Origin: Deltaproteobacteria bacterium
Lineage (GTDB): Bacteria; Myxococcota_A; Polyangia; Nannocystales; Nannocystaceae
Reading direction: 5' to 3'
DNA: 64,000 bases
Assembly: GCA_016709225.1 (NCBI GenBank)
Contig: JADJEE010000002.1
Location: 1,612,001-1,676,000 of the forward strand
Both the position numbers and the translations under genes were made by a program. Of this stretch, positions 49,138-57,881 are shown piece after piece (the stretch's first letter is position 1; each line of letters begins with the position of its first letter). The notes beneath the pieces are model-generated. The model was not told the DNA's origin. It was given only the letters and a program-made list of their open reading frames with translations, and ran no database searches.

Positions 49138-49551
49138 TCAATCGGGCTGTCGTGCCCGTGTACGAGTGCCCTTGAATTGGCCATTCGCGCGACGGCGGGG
49201 CCCAGCGTCGCGCGACGACGTGCCGTCGTCGTCGCCCAGCGTCGCGAGCTCGGCCAGCCCGCGGCGGAGGAATGCATCGAACAACACGCGCGCCCCCAGC
49301 ACGACGCCCATGCGGGTCGCGAAGCGCGGCAGGCCGCCGCCGAGCACGGCACCCACGCCGATCGCGATGCCGACCGTGCGCAGGGGATGCTTGCGTGCCT
49401 CGTGCTCGACACGGGTGATCGCGGCGGCCGCGATGTCGCCCATGGAAGGCACATCGTCGTCGTCGACGATTTCCACGTCGGCCTCGGCACCGAGTTCAGC
49501 CTCGGGTTCGGGCGTGGATCGGGGAGATTCGCGGGATTCGGCACGCGGCAT
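49138..49551 (-). CDS. YqjD/DUF883-like small membrane protein
   Basis: A 137-residue protein. The acidic N-terminus (~1-45, EVEIVDDDDVPS-like run) is disordered; then HEARKHPLRTVGIAIGVGAVLGGGLP (in parts) resembles the hydrophobic C-terminal segment of YqjD/ElaB (DUF883) proteins, with small-residue glycine zippers. It is followed by a basic, Gly/Thr/Arg-rich tail. DUF883 proteins are inner-membrane, stationary-phase stress proteins, some ribosome-binding. The start is the ATG at 49551; an in-frame GTG at 49560 is possible (AAGGA is nearby). In the run of stress membrane genes before the sensor operon. Confidence 0.62.
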   Translation of the reverse strand: MPRAESRESPRSTPEPEAELGAEADVEIVDDDDVPSMGDIAAAAITRVEHEARKHPLRTVGIAIGVGAVLGGGLPRFATRMGVVLGARVLFDAFLRRGLAELATLGDDDGTSSRDAGPRRRANGQFKGTRTRARQPD

Positions 49552-49580
49552 GGGATTCACATTCCTTGGACGAGTTGCGG

Positions 49581-49763
49581 CTAGCGACGGAAGAGTCGAG
49601 CGAGCAGGAAGCCGAGCCCGAGTGCCGAGCCGACCGCCGCGAGCGGGTGGCGGACCACCAGCTCGCGCGTACGCAGGCTGGCGTCCTCCAATCGCTCACG
49701 CCACGCCGCGGCAAATGCCTCGACCTCGCGCTCGATGATCACGGGGTTGGTGGCGTCCTTCAT
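49581..49763 (-). CDS. DUF883/YqjD-like short membrane protein
   Basis: About 60 residues, with a C-terminal segment VVRHPLAAVGSALGLGFLLA ending LFRR that matches the membrane helix of YqjD/ElaB-like proteins, and an amphipathic N-terminal half (VEAFAAAWRERLEDASLRT). It is shorter than E. coli YqjD (~100 residues), so it lacks much of the ribosome-binding part. The ATG at 49763 is used; a GTG at 49772 would overlap the upstream stop (GTGA) and add three residues, equally plausible. Confidence 0.7.
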   Translation of the reverse strand: MKDATNPVIIEREVEAFAAAWRERLEDASLRTRELVVRHPLAAVGSALGLGFLLARLFRR

Positions 49764-49768
49764 CGGCT

Positions 49769-50113
49769 TCACGCGTTGGCCGAGAAGGGGCTGCGAACGG
49801 TGCGATCGACCGCGGCGGCGTCGACGGCATCGACCGCCTCTTCGAGCGCATCCTCGGTGGCGTGCACCGCGTCCTGGGCGCGACGACGCAGCTTGCTCAT
49901 GAGCTTCTTGCTGGCGCCACGCACCGAGCTGCCGACCAGCTCGCGGGTCTCGTCGCCGCGCTTGGGCGCGAACAGTAGGCCCAGCCCGCCGCCGGTCAGC
50001 AAGCCGAGCCCGAACAGGCCCAGCGCGGGGAAGATGTAGTCCGACGCGCTGCGGCGGGTCTGGAGGCCAATCGTGGCCAGGACGTCATCACGGGTGAGGT
50101 TCATCGACTTCAT
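49769..50113 (-). CDS. YtxH-like membrane stress protein
   Basis: A 114-residue protein with a glycine-rich membrane helix (FPALGLFGLGLLTGGGLGLLF, ~33-53) immediately followed by APKRGDETRELV, the YtxH family signature, and a basic amphipathic tail (SKKLMSKLRRRAQDAVHATED). YtxH proteins are general-stress proteins of unclear function in many bacteria. AGGAGC seven bases before the ATG at 50113 sets the start, shortening the frame by eight codons. It is the first gene of the long minus-strand run ending at CheB; the divergent region 50114-50337 should hold its promoter. Confidence 0.75.
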   Translation of the reverse strand: MKSMNLTRDDVLATIGLQTRRSASDYIFPALGLFGLGLLTGGGLGLLFAPKRGDETRELVGSSVRGASKKLMSKLRRRAQDAVHATEDALEEAVDAVDAAAVDRTVRSPFSANA

Positions 50114-50337
50114 GGTTGTTGCTCCTGTCGTCCCCATGACGGGGTCGACGGTTGTTGGTTGGTGGAAGAGAGCGGGTCCAGCCTGCGATCGCGCGCAGCC
50201 GCGGCAAGTGCCGCGGCGCCACCGAAGTCGCGATCGCAGGCGGCCGTCGACGGTTTGCGATCGACGCGACGACGCGGTTTGCGAGTTGCGGCCGCCGCCG
50301 GGTGGTGCATCCCGTGGCTACGAGGAGACCTCGAAGC

Positions 50338-50586
50338 ATGTACAAGCTCATCATCGCGACCGCTGTCACTGCGCTGACCCTCAGCGCCTGCAACAAGGAC
50401 CAGACCACCGCCACCGCGCACCCCGGCGAAGCCGAGGCCACCGCCGAAGGCGATGACGCCATGGCCGGAGCGGTCTCCGAGGACGATTCCGCGGCCGCCC
50501 ACGCTGCGGACGATCAGGGTGCCGCGGCGGCCTCCGTCTCGGGTGAGAACGCCGAGGCCGAGGCGAAGGCCGAGAGCCCCGAGTGA
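50338..50586 (+). CDS. Small acidic lipoprotein
   Basis: An 82-residue lipoprotein: signal IIATAVTALTLSAC (Cys 18) and an acidic, Ala/Glu/Asp-rich mature region without aromatic residues (AEATAEGDDAMAGAV, AEAEAKAESPE), likely disordered. Found as a spacer-type lipoprotein in similar genomes; no family assigned. GAGGAG lies 12 bases upstream of the ATG at 50338. A hairpin follows its stop at 50638-50667. It is divergent from the YtxH operon and convergent with the pseudokinase gene. Confidence 0.68.
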   Translation: MYKLIIATAVTALTLSACNKDQTTATAHPGEAEATAEGDDAMAGAVSEDDSAAAHAADDQGAAAASVSGENAEAEAKAESPE

Positions 50587-50637
50587 CCTCGAGGTGAGGT
50601 GAACGCACGGCAGCGTGTCGTGCGACGGATCGAGCCG

Positions 50638-50667
50638 GCGCCCGCGGGGGAAAACTCCGCGGGCGTC
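50638..50667 (+). terminator. Stem-loop after the small lipoprotein gene
   Basis: CGCCCGCGG (50639-50647) pairs with CCGCGGGCG (50657-50665), with a G-T and a G-C pair further inward and a GAAAA loop. It is 52 bases downstream of the stop at 50586, in the 191-base convergent gap before the pseudokinase stop. No strong T tract follows; a weak one (CTTTGG) lies beyond. Confidence 0.5.
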
Positions 50668-50777
50668 TGGCTTTGGTTCGCGCGCGGCGAGCTGGGGTGC
50701 GTTCGACATGGTGGGCGGATTCGCTGGGGCGGAGGGAGCAACGGGGCTAGCTACACACGCACGTGGCGCGACAGCGG

Positions 50778-52478
50778 TCAGCGCACGTCGGGGAGCTCGG
50801 TCGAGGCCGTCGACAGTTGCGTGGGCGCGTGGGTGGCGAGCGCGGCTTGTCCAGACTCGGGGCCAGACTCGGGGCCAGATTCGGGGCCAGATTCGGGGCC
50901 AGACTCGGGCGGCTCGACATTGGGTGCGTCGGTGACGGGCGGCATCGGCTCGGGCATGAGCTCGGGGTTCACGGCGGCCGGCGTGGCAGCAGCGGATGAC
51001 GGCGGGGTGGGTCGGGACCGATGGACCCGCGTCGCTCGCCGCCGCGTCGGTGTCGTGCTGGCGCGCCCCGCCTCGACGTGCCCGGCCGCGGTCGCAGGCT
51101 CGCGATCGGCGGGCAGCACCTGGGGCGGTGCCGGAGGAGGAGGTGGTGGTGGTGGTGGTGGTGCGCTGCGCGTGCTCGAGCTCGGGACTGCGGCGGGCTC
51201 GAGGCTCGGGCTGACGATCGAGGCCATCGGGATGACCTCGTCGGCAGCGCCCGGCGACGACGCCTCGCGGAACAGCGATCGCGCCATCTGGGCGCCGTTG
51301 CCGATCCACGCGGGATCGCGGGCGTAGGCGCTACCCACCGCGGCGACGCCGAGGAGCATGGCGACTGGCACCAACCATCGCGCGCGCCGACGGGGCATCG
51401 CGATCGCGTGGTGCTGGGTGTCGACGATGGCCGGCTCGGCCGTCGTCGACGCGGCCTCGTCGACGTGGATGGTGCCGGCGAGCGGAGCAACGCCGGCGCG
51501 CTCACGTGCCCGCGGCGCGCTGCGGCCCACCGCCGAGAGTGCGCGGCCGAGCTGCGTGAGGTTCGCGTAGCGCGAGCTCGGCAGCGGCGCGGTTGCGGTC
51601 GCGACGACCTCGGCGAGCTCGGCGGGGACTTCGGCCTCGGGGGGCAGCAACGCTCCGCCCAGCCGCGACGGCTGCACCAGCGCCGCCACCAGGCGCCCCA
51701 GCGCGAACACGTCGTTGCGCTCGTCGGCCTCGCCGGCATCGAGCTCGTCGAGGCTGACGAGACCATCGATGCGCACATCGTCGACGGCGCGATCGCTGCG
51801 GACGCGGACGCAGCCGGCGATCGAGAGGTCGTGCGCGGTCCAGCCGTGGCCACGCGCGGTCGTCAGCGCGCTACACAGCTGCAGTGCGATGGTCCGGACG
51901 CGCTTCCACGACAGCCAGCCGTTGCGGGCGAGCAGCTGCACCAGCGGCTCGCTCGACAGCGACTCACGTACGAGCACGGGGCGCCCGTCGGCCGTGAGTC
52001 CGCTGGCGAGCGCTCGCACGATGTGGCGGTGACGCAGCTCGCACTGCCCCTGGGCAGAGCGCAGGAAGCGTTGGACGAAGCGCTCGTCGTTCATGGCCTC
52101 GCTGCGCACGACCTCGATGGTCACCGGCCGGCCGTCGGCGAGCGTGGTGCCATCGAAGCGATCGAGGCGGTCGGTGCCGGCGATGCGGCGGTCGACGCGG
52201 TAGGCACCGAGCAAGATGGCGTCTTCGAGTGCGTCCCGGGCCAGCAACGCGGCCGCGATCCGCTCGCCCAACGCGGCGTCGATACCCATCGGGTTCGCGC
52301 GGTGGGTGGGCTGGAGGACGGCGGTCGCGGACATGCCCGCAGCGACTGCAACGGGCGATCCAGCCTCGGCCGGATCGGTATGACGCTGCAATCCCGCGCC
52401 GTCGAGCGCACCACCGCGGAGGTCGAGCGCAGACGTCACGAGCGCTCGCGACACACCGTGCGCATGCGCCCGATTCAT
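50778..52478 (-). CDS. Pseudokinase of the Ser/Thr kinase family with C-terminal Pro/Ser-rich tail
   Basis: A 566-residue protein with a kinase fold (~90-340) but lost catalytic residues: the VAIK lysine is Glu122 (VTIEVV), HRD-KxxN is AHD-SxxC (215-223), and DFG is DGL (238-240). A TM helix (~378-398, RWLVPVAMLLGVAAVGSAYA) leads to a Pro/Ser-rich tail with a proline run (~445-455) and the ESGP repeat. It cannot be an ordinary kinase; a regulatory role is likely. The ATG at 52478 overlaps the stop of the active kinase gene (ATGA), so the two are made together. The long N-terminal extension (1-90) is disordered. Confidence 0.85.
   Translation of the reverse strand: MNRAHAHGVSRALVTSALDLRGGALDGAGLQRHTDPAEAGSPVAVAAGMSATAVLQPTHRANPMGIDAALGERIAAALLARDALEDAILLGAYRVDRRIAGTDRLDRFDGTTLADGRPVTIEVVRSEAMNDERFVQRFLRSAQGQCELRHRHIVRALASGLTADGRPVLVRESLSSEPLVQLLARNGWLSWKRVRTIALQLCSALTTARGHGWTAHDLSIAGCVRVRSDRAVDDVRIDGLVSLDELDAGEADERNDVFALGRLVAALVQPSRLGGALLPPEAEVPAELAEVVATATAPLPSSRYANLTQLGRALSAVGRSAPRARERAGVAPLAGTIHVDEAASTTAEPAIVDTQHHAIAMPRRRARWLVPVAMLLGVAAVGSAYARDPAWIGNGAQMARSLFREASSPGAADEVIPMASIVSPSLEPAAVPSSSTRSAPPPPPPPPPPAPPQVLPADREPATAAGHVEAGRASTTPTRRRATRVHRSRPTPPSSAAATPAAVNPELMPEPMPPVTDAPNVEPPESGPESGPESGPESGPESGQAALATHAPTQLSTASTELPDVR
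50851..50910 (-). repeat. 12-bp minisatellite encoding PESG repeats
   Basis: Five units of CCAGACTCGGGG (with C/T at the sixth base) run at 50851-50910 on the plus strand, coding PESG repeats in the tail of the pseudokinase. Such in-frame repeats are prone to slippage, so length polymorphism among strains would be expected. Confidence 0.85.
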
Positions 52479-54184
52479 GGCCGCTCCCCGCGATCGAGCT
52501 TGGCGACGCGACCACGCGCCGTGGTCGAGCCCATGGCCATCGCCCGCTCGTACTCACGGCGGGCCGCGCCCCGGCGACCGAGCGAGGCCAGCGCGTCGCC
52601 GACCCGCACCAGGTGGGTCGGCGACCCAGGATCGGCATCGGCGGCCATCCGTGCGTAGCGCAGCGCCTTGAGCCGCATCCCACGCTCGGCGTACACGTCC
52701 GCCAGGCCAGCCATCGCCGCGCTCGCGCGGGCGTCGATCGCCAGCGCGCGGTGGAACGATCGCTCGGCCTCGTCGGTGTTGCCACGACGCAGCGCTCGAC
52801 GTCCCACGCTGGCCTGGTGCCGCGCGTCACCGGACTTGACGGCGGCCGGCGTGGGCGGTGCGGCGGCCGGACCCAGCGGCGAGAGCATCACGGCTTCACG
52901 TGCGACGTAGCTCGGCTCCTCGGGCAGCTCGCGGTCGCGCATGCCATCGCTCGACACCGGCCAGCGCGCGCCGTCGGCCTGCGCGGTGGGGCTGGGCGCG
53001 ACGACGTCGGCGACGACGCGCGCGGGCACGTCGCGGGCGGGCACCACCTCGACCGGGTAGCTGCCCGCGGCTTGATCGGCGGGGAGCCCCACTGCGAGCG
53101 CAACCGCCACGGCCAGCGCACCGGAACCCAGCCACGCCCAGCGCGAGCGCGAAGGGGTGCGACCGCGCTCGAGCGCTGCGAAGCCGTCGGCGATCCGTCG
53201 ACGGCGGAGATCATCGACCGCCGGCAGCGGCAGGTCGTCGCGCACGCCGGCGATGCGCGCGGCGATCTGGGCCTCGCACAGCGCGGCCTCGAGCTCGATG
53301 GTATCGGCGAAGCGTTGCTCGGGCTCGACCGCGAGGCATCGCTTCACCAGCTCGACGAGCGCCGGCGGCACGCCGTCGTCGTCGCGGAACTCCGGCACGA
53401 CGCCCTCGGTGTGCGCGAGCAGGGCCCGCTGCACCGTGCACGCTCCGAGCAGCGAGCGGCGCGTGAGCAGCTCGTAGGCGCAGCAACCGAGCGCGTAGAC
53501 ATCGGTGCGTGGGTCGAGGACCTCGCGGAGGATCTGCTCGCGCGCCATGTACTCGGGCGTTCCCGTCACCAGTGCCGGCTTGCTTCCGGACGGGTGGGCG
53601 ATGCCGAGATCCACCAGCGAGAGGTGATCCCGACCGTCACGCTGGACGACGATCATGTTCTGCGGCTTGACGTCGCGGTGCACGACGCCGGATGCATGCA
53701 CGGCCGCGAGGCCCTTGCAGGCCATGCGCAGCAGCCCGATCACGCGCGCCAGCGGCAGCGGCTCGTCGGTGTCGATGAGCCGATCGAGCGGAGCGCCGCC
53801 GAGCAGCTCCATCGCGTACCAGACCCCGCCCGACGGCAGCTCGCCGAAGTCCACCACCTTGACCACCCATGGCGACTCGATGCGGCTGGTGGTGCGGGCT
53901 TCGGCCAGGAACGATGCGCGGGCGTTGGTACGGGCCATCGCGACGCCGCGCATGACCTTGATCGCCACCGGGCGCAGCAGGTCGACGTGCTCACCGCGGA
54001 ACACCACGCCGCCGCCGCCATCGCCCAATCGCTCGAGCACCCGCAGGCGAGTGTTCGGCACCATCGCGCCGGGCTCGAGCTCCTGCGCGCCGTCATCCAT
54101 GTCGTCGAGATCGATCGCGAACTCCGCCTCGTGGGGGAGCGCCGGAGCACCATTGGCGGCGAGATTGGCAGTCGCGGAGCGCAT
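52475..54184 (-). CDS. Active Ser/Thr protein kinase with C-terminal TPRs
   Basis: A 569-residue Hanks-type kinase: Gly loop LGDGGGGVVF, catalytic Lys76 in VAIKVM, HRDVKPQN (Asp171, Lys173, Asn176), DLG in place of DFG (Asp192 kept), and GTPEYMAREQ in the activation segment. A membrane helix (~359-378, WLGSGALAVAVALAVGL) and a disordered linker lead to three TPR-like repeats (GNTDEAERSFHRALAI, ADVYAERGMRLKALRYARMA, ASLGRRGAARREYERAMAMG) that would sit outside or bind partners. The start at 54184 is uncertain; 54205 or a GTG at 54274 are also possible. The downstream gene encodes the pseudokinase. Confidence 0.88.
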   Translation of the reverse strand: MRSATANLAANGAPALPHEAEFAIDLDDMDDGAQELEPGAMVPNTRLRVLERLGDGGGGVVFRGEHVDLLRPVAIKVMRGVAMARTNARASFLAEARTTSRIESPWVVKVVDFGELPSGGVWYAMELLGGAPLDRLIDTDEPLPLARVIGLLRMACKGLAAVHASGVVHRDVKPQNMIVVQRDGRDHLSLVDLGIAHPSGSKPALVTGTPEYMAREQILREVLDPRTDVYALGCCAYELLTRRSLLGACTVQRALLAHTEGVVPEFRDDDGVPPALVELVKRCLAVEPEQRFADTIELEAALCEAQIAARIAGVRDDLPLPAVDDLRRRRIADGFAALERGRTPSRSRWAWLGSGALAVAVALAVGLPADQAAGSYPVEVVPARDVPARVVADVVAPSPTAQADGARWPVSSDGMRDRELPEEPSYVAREAVMLSPLGPAAAPPTPAAVKSGDARHQASVGRRALRRGNTDEAERSFHRALAIDARASAAMAGLADVYAERGMRLKALRYARMAADADPGSPTHLVRVGDALASLGRRGAARREYERAMAMGSTTARGRVAKLDRGERP

Positions 54185-54263
54185 GCCAACCACCACTGCA
54201 ACCATCGGGCCGAGCCCGCGCTCGCGCTCGTCATGGCGTGCCGTGTGCACCGCTTCGTGCGAC

Positions 54264-54563
54264 GTGGAACCCACGCTGCAGGCCCTGTTCGCACTGCTGA
54301 CGACGTTTCCCGTGTCGTCTCCGCAGGATCAGGCCACACCCTCGCCGGTCCTGGACGGTGACTGGCGACGAGATCAGGCCCGCGCGTCGTCGTCCCAGCT
54401 GTGGCTCGATCGCTCGATCTCGCCGGCGCAGCACTTCGTCGGGACCACGGTCGCGGGCATGTCATCCGGCATCCGCGTGGGCGCACGTCGCGGCGCACGC
54501 CGCGGTCTCGATCTGCGCGCACGCGTGACGTTGACCCGCGTCGTGTTCGAGCTGCGCTTCTGA
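54264..54563 (+). CDS. Possible small gene, or remnant
   Basis: A 99-codon frame from a GTG at 54264 to 54563 with ~80% G/C third positions, higher than expected by chance, in the otherwise gene-free stretch 54185-54674. The product would be unrecognised (QALFALLTTFPVSS, LTRVVFELRF). No clear ribosome-binding site. If the kinase really starts at the GTG at 54274 the two would overlap divergently. After it, 54564-54674 shows only short GCAGCGAAGGCA-type repeats and no gene. Confidence 0.3.
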   Translation: MEPTLQALFALLTTFPVSSPQDQATPSPVLDGDWRRDQARASSSQLWLDRSISPAQHFVGTTVAGMSSGIRVGARRGARRGLDLRARVTLTRVVFELRF

Positions 54564-54674
54564 GCTGCGCAGGCGACCCGCAGCGAAGGCAAGCCCCGCA
54601 GCGAAGGCAGGCCGTGCAGCGACGACGAATTCGGAGCTGCCGCGCTCGCATCCGCCGGGCCCGGTGCCCCCCCG

Positions 54675-56945
54675 TCAGCGCGCGGGCTCGTGGCGCGCCT
54701 CGGTACCCGCCGGCAGCTCGCGCACGCCGATGTCCCAGCGCTTCCACCAGCGGTCGAACCACGCCGCACTCCACCAGTTCCAGCGGCCGAGCAGGCGCAT
54801 GGTCGAGGGCACCAGCAAGCCACGAACGATGGTGGCGTCGATCGCCACGGCGATCGCCATGCCGATGCCGAGCTCCTTCACGAACAGGATGTTGGCGGTG
54901 CCGAAGCCGAGCAGCACGACGATGAGCATCGCGCCAGCCATCGTGATGAGGCGCCCGGTCGCGGCCAGGCCGCGCGCCACGCTCTGCTTGGCGTCGCCGG
55001 ACTCGCCGTAGTCCTCGCGGATGCGGCTCAGCAGGAACAGCTCGTAGTCCATCGACAGGCCGAACACGATGGCGAACATCACCAGGAGGATCAGCGGATC
55101 GATGCTGCCGGTCGCGTGATAACCCAGCAGACCCTGCAGCCGACCGTCCTGGAATATCCACACCAACGCGCCGAAGCTCGCCATCAGCGACAGCACGTTC
55201 ATGATCACAGCCTTGACTGCGACCACGATCGCGCCGAACGCCAGCGTCAGCACCACCAGGGTCACCGACACGACGATCGCGGCCGCGGGCACGGCCCCCG
55301 CACGCAGGGCCTCGTCGACCTCCTGCGCCACCTTCGGCATGCCACCGATCGACACCGCGAACGCCGGCGCGGCGGCCTCGCGCAGCGCGGCGACCTGCGT
55401 CGCGCGCTCGTGCTCGTTGCCCGGCGCTGCCGCAGTCACGCGCACCAGGGTCGCGTTGCCATCGATGACACCGGCGAGCGCGGCCGGCAGCTCCGGCGCC
55501 TGCGCGAGCCCGGTCGCGGCCGCCACGAAGCGCTCGCGCGAGTCCTGCCCCAGACCGCCCACGAAATCGTCGACGCGCCGCACCTGCGGTACCGCGGCGA
55601 GGGCTTCGTGGGTGCGCCAGAGGCGATCCAGCGCCTCGGCCTGCCACATCGGCTGCTCGCCCTCGAGCACGAGCATGTACTGCACCGTGCCCGCGGCCGC
55701 GAAGCCGTCGGCGGCCTCGATGCGCTCCTGCACCTGCCGCACCTCGAACTCTCGCGGGAAGATCCGAGCGTCGGAGATCTCGGTGTGCAGCCGCAGCGCC
55801 GGCCAGCCCACCACCACCAGCAACGCCGCGGTTCCCAGCGCCATCACGCCCGGGCGTCGCATCACCCAGTTGGCAACCGCGGCCCATCGTCGCCCTTGGG
55901 GCGCGGCCACGGCGGATGCGTCGCGCCGGCGCGGCCACTCGATGCGTCGGCCCAGCAACACCAACAGCGCCGGCAAGAACACCAGCGCCGCGAGCACCGT
56001 GAGCACGACGATCAAGGCGCCGGCGATGGCGATGCTGTGCAGCAACGCGATCGGGAACACCAACAGCGCCAGCAGGCTCACGGCCACCGCCACGCCGGAG
56101 AACAGCATGGTCTTGCCTGCGCTCGCGATGGTCCGCACGACCGCCTCGCCGACCTCTGCGAACGCCAGCTCCTCGCGAAAGCGCTGCACCACGAACAGCG
56201 AGTAGTCGATCGCGAGTCCGAGTCCGAGCAATGTGACGATGTTCAGCGCGAACACCGAGATGTCGCCCACCTGCGCCAGCGCCCGCAGCGAGGCGGTCGC
56301 GAACGCGATCGCGAGCCCGCCGACCACCAGCGGCAGCACGGCTGCGACGCGACCACCGAAGAAGAACAACAGCAGCAACGCAACCAACGGGAACGCGACC
56401 AGCTCGGCGCGACGCAGGTCGTGCTCGGCGGTCTGCTGCCCCACCTCTGCGACCGCGATCGGGCCACCGATGCGCACGAGCGCACCGGTGTCCTCGCCGC
56501 GCAGCGCCGCCGCGACCTCGGGGAAGGCGGCCTCCTTTTCCGCGGCATCGCCCCGGAGCGAGACCACGACCATGCCGGTGCGCCGGTCGGCAGAGACGAG
56601 GCTGTCGCCATGGGGACCCAGCGGGCTCTCGACGCTCGCGACGCTCGGCATCGCGATCACCCTCGCCACCATCGCGGCCAAGGCTTCGCGGGTCGCGTCC
56701 GAGGTTGCCACGTCGCCTACTGGATCATCGATCAGCGCGATGACGTCGGCCCCGCCCTGGCCGAAGCGATCCTCGACCACTTGCGTGACGCGTTGCGACT
56801 CGCCGCCGGCGACCTCGAAGCCGCCGGGTGAGAGTGCTTTCACGACGCCAGCGCCGTAGATGCCCGCCACCGCGCCGAGCACGAGGGTCACGATGACCAG
56901 CCACTTTGCGTGGCGAACGATCCACTCGGCGAGGCGACGTAGCAT
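54675..56945 (-). CDS. MMPL/RND-superfamily transporter
   Basis: A 756-residue inner-membrane transporter with two halves of six helices. Each half carries the MMPL proton-relay motif: LAIDYSLFVVQRFREEL in the first (near residue 240) and LSMDYELFLLSRIRED in the second (near 630). The large loop after TM1 (~35-185) and between TM7 and TM8 (~395-540) form periplasmic porter domains. MMPL proteins export lipids or hydrophobic compounds. It differs from the AcrB-like pump at the left edge and has no adaptor gene. It ends the stress operon that starts with the holin-like gene; 24 bases separate it from the DUF3309 gene. Confidence 0.9.
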   Translation of the reverse strand: MLRRLAEWIVRHAKWLVIVTLVLGAVAGIYGAGVVKALSPGGFEVAGGESQRVTQVVEDRFGQGGADVIALIDDPVGDVATSDATREALAAMVARVIAMPSVASVESPLGPHGDSLVSADRRTGMVVVSLRGDAAEKEAAFPEVAAALRGEDTGALVRIGGPIAVAEVGQQTAEHDLRRAELVAFPLVALLLLFFFGGRVAAVLPLVVGGLAIAFATASLRALAQVGDISVFALNIVTLLGLGLAIDYSLFVVQRFREELAFAEVGEAVVRTIASAGKTMLFSGVAVAVSLLALLVFPIALLHSIAIAGALIVVLTVLAALVFLPALLVLLGRRIEWPRRRDASAVAAPQGRRWAAVANWVMRRPGVMALGTAALLVVVGWPALRLHTEISDARIFPREFEVRQVQERIEAADGFAAAGTVQYMLVLEGEQPMWQAEALDRLWRTHEALAAVPQVRRVDDFVGGLGQDSRERFVAAATGLAQAPELPAALAGVIDGNATLVRVTAAAPGNEHERATQVAALREAAAPAFAVSIGGMPKVAQEVDEALRAGAVPAAAIVVSVTLVVLTLAFGAIVVAVKAVIMNVLSLMASFGALVWIFQDGRLQGLLGYHATGSIDPLILLVMFAIVFGLSMDYELFLLSRIREDYGESGDAKQSVARGLAATGRLITMAGAMLIVVLLGFGTANILFVKELGIGMAIAVAIDATIVRGLLVPSTMRLLGRWNWWSAAWFDRWWKRWDIGVRELPAGTEARHEPAR

Positions 56946-56969
56946 CACGACGTACGGCCCTCCACGACT

Positions 56970-57122
56970 CTAGATGCGTCCCATCAGGAGCAGCACCAAC
57001 AGCACCGCGAGCACGAGGCCGAGCGCACCACTGGGCCCGTAGCCCCAGCTGCGGCTGTAGGGCCACGCGGGTACGACGGCGAGCGCGAGGAGTAGAACGA
57101 TGACGAGCATGAGCCAGGACAT
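56970..57122 (-). CDS. DUF3309 small membrane protein
   Basis: A 50-residue protein, too short for a usual ORF filter, yet matching the DUF3309 family closely: two hydrophobic helices joined by a conserved PAWPYSRSWGYGPSG turn, ending LLLMGRI. Such proteins are common in proteobacteria near stress genes; function unknown. AAGGA seven bases before the ATG at 57122 (57130-57134 on the plus strand coordinates) supports it. It lies between the OmpA lipoprotein gene (45-base gap) and the MMPL transporter (24-base gap). Confidence 0.85.
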   Translation of the reverse strand: MSWLMLVIVLLLALAVVPAWPYSRSWGYGPSGALGLVLAVLLVLLLMGRI

Positions 57123-57129
57123 GGGATGT

Positions 57130-57134
57130 TCCTT
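57130..57134 (-). promoter_or_regulatory. Shine-Dalgarno (AAGGA) of the DUF3309 gene
   Basis: AAGGA on the minus strand is seven bases before the ATG at 57122. It is the main support for calling a 50-codon gene here, together with the family match. Confidence 0.6.
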
Positions 57135-57167
57135 CTTGTGGGTTGTGGTTGCTGGGAGCGGCGCGGC

Positions 57168-57767
57168 TCAGCGCGACGCCGTGGTCTTGGGATCCAGGTT
57201 GATCTCGACGCGACGATCGAGCGGCCAGTCCGAGGCGTCCTCGGAGGCCTGCTTCTCGCCCATCGAGTTGATCTCGATCTGGGTCGGCGCGACGCCGTGC
57301 TCACGCAGGCACTGTGCAATCGACTCGGCGCGGGTCCGGCCCAGCTCCTTGTTGTACGCATCGGTCCCGCGCGGGTCGGTGAAGCCGACGAGCACGAGCT
57401 CGCGGCCGGCCAGCGGCCCGTCGGTCACGCAGCGCGCGACCTGGTCGAGCACCGCGTGGCTGCGATCATTGACCTGCGCCGAGTCGAAGGCGAAGAAGGT
57501 CTCGGCGCCGTCGACCGCACACTGGGTCGCGATGTCGCGGCTGATCTGCACGCCGGTGCGCGCGAGCTGGTCGACGCGATAGTCGGTGCTGACGCCGGCG
57601 CGGGCGCTCGCGTGGTCGTCTTTCCCGGCCTGGGCGTCGACGCGCGCCTCGGCGTGGGCCCGGTCGGGCTCCCCGCTGGCATGGGCTTGGGCGCGGTGCT
57701 GGCAGCCGGCGGCCGTGATCGTCGCGAAGCCAGTGGAGACGAGGGCAAGCGAGAGATGCGACTTCAT
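57168..57767 (-). CDS. OmpA-family lipoprotein
   Basis: A 199-residue lipoprotein with a signal ending TITAAGC (Cys ~22), a disordered His/Ala/Asp-rich linker, and a C-terminal OmpA domain (~90-199): FFAFDSAQVNDRSH, LVGFTDPRGTDAYNKELGR (where the usual H in GHTDxxG is F) and DWPLDRRVEINL with the peptidoglycan-contact Arg. It anchors the outer membrane to peptidoglycan. ATGs at 57773 and 57767 are equally plausible starts. Confidence 0.88.
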   Translation of the reverse strand: MKSHLSLALVSTGFATITAAGCQHRAQAHASGEPDRAHAEARVDAQAGKDDHASARAGVSTDYRVDQLARTGVQISRDIATQCAVDGAETFFAFDSAQVNDRSHAVLDQVARCVTDGPLAGRELVLVGFTDPRGTDAYNKELGRTRAESIAQCLREHGVAPTQIEINSMGEKQASEDASDWPLDRRVEINLDPKTTASR

Positions 57768-57881
57768 GGTCATGGTGAGAGTCTGCTCGTGCAAGCGAAG
57801 CGCCGTCGTCGAGTGCTTGAAGTTCGGAGGCCTCACACCGGCCGTGCGTCGCAGCGCACGTGCGCCGCAGCCCGCCGGGCG

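Noticed and set aside
51141..51163. (GGT)n microsatellite as a regulatory repeat
   Set aside because: It lies inside the pseudokinase gene and simply encodes a proline run.
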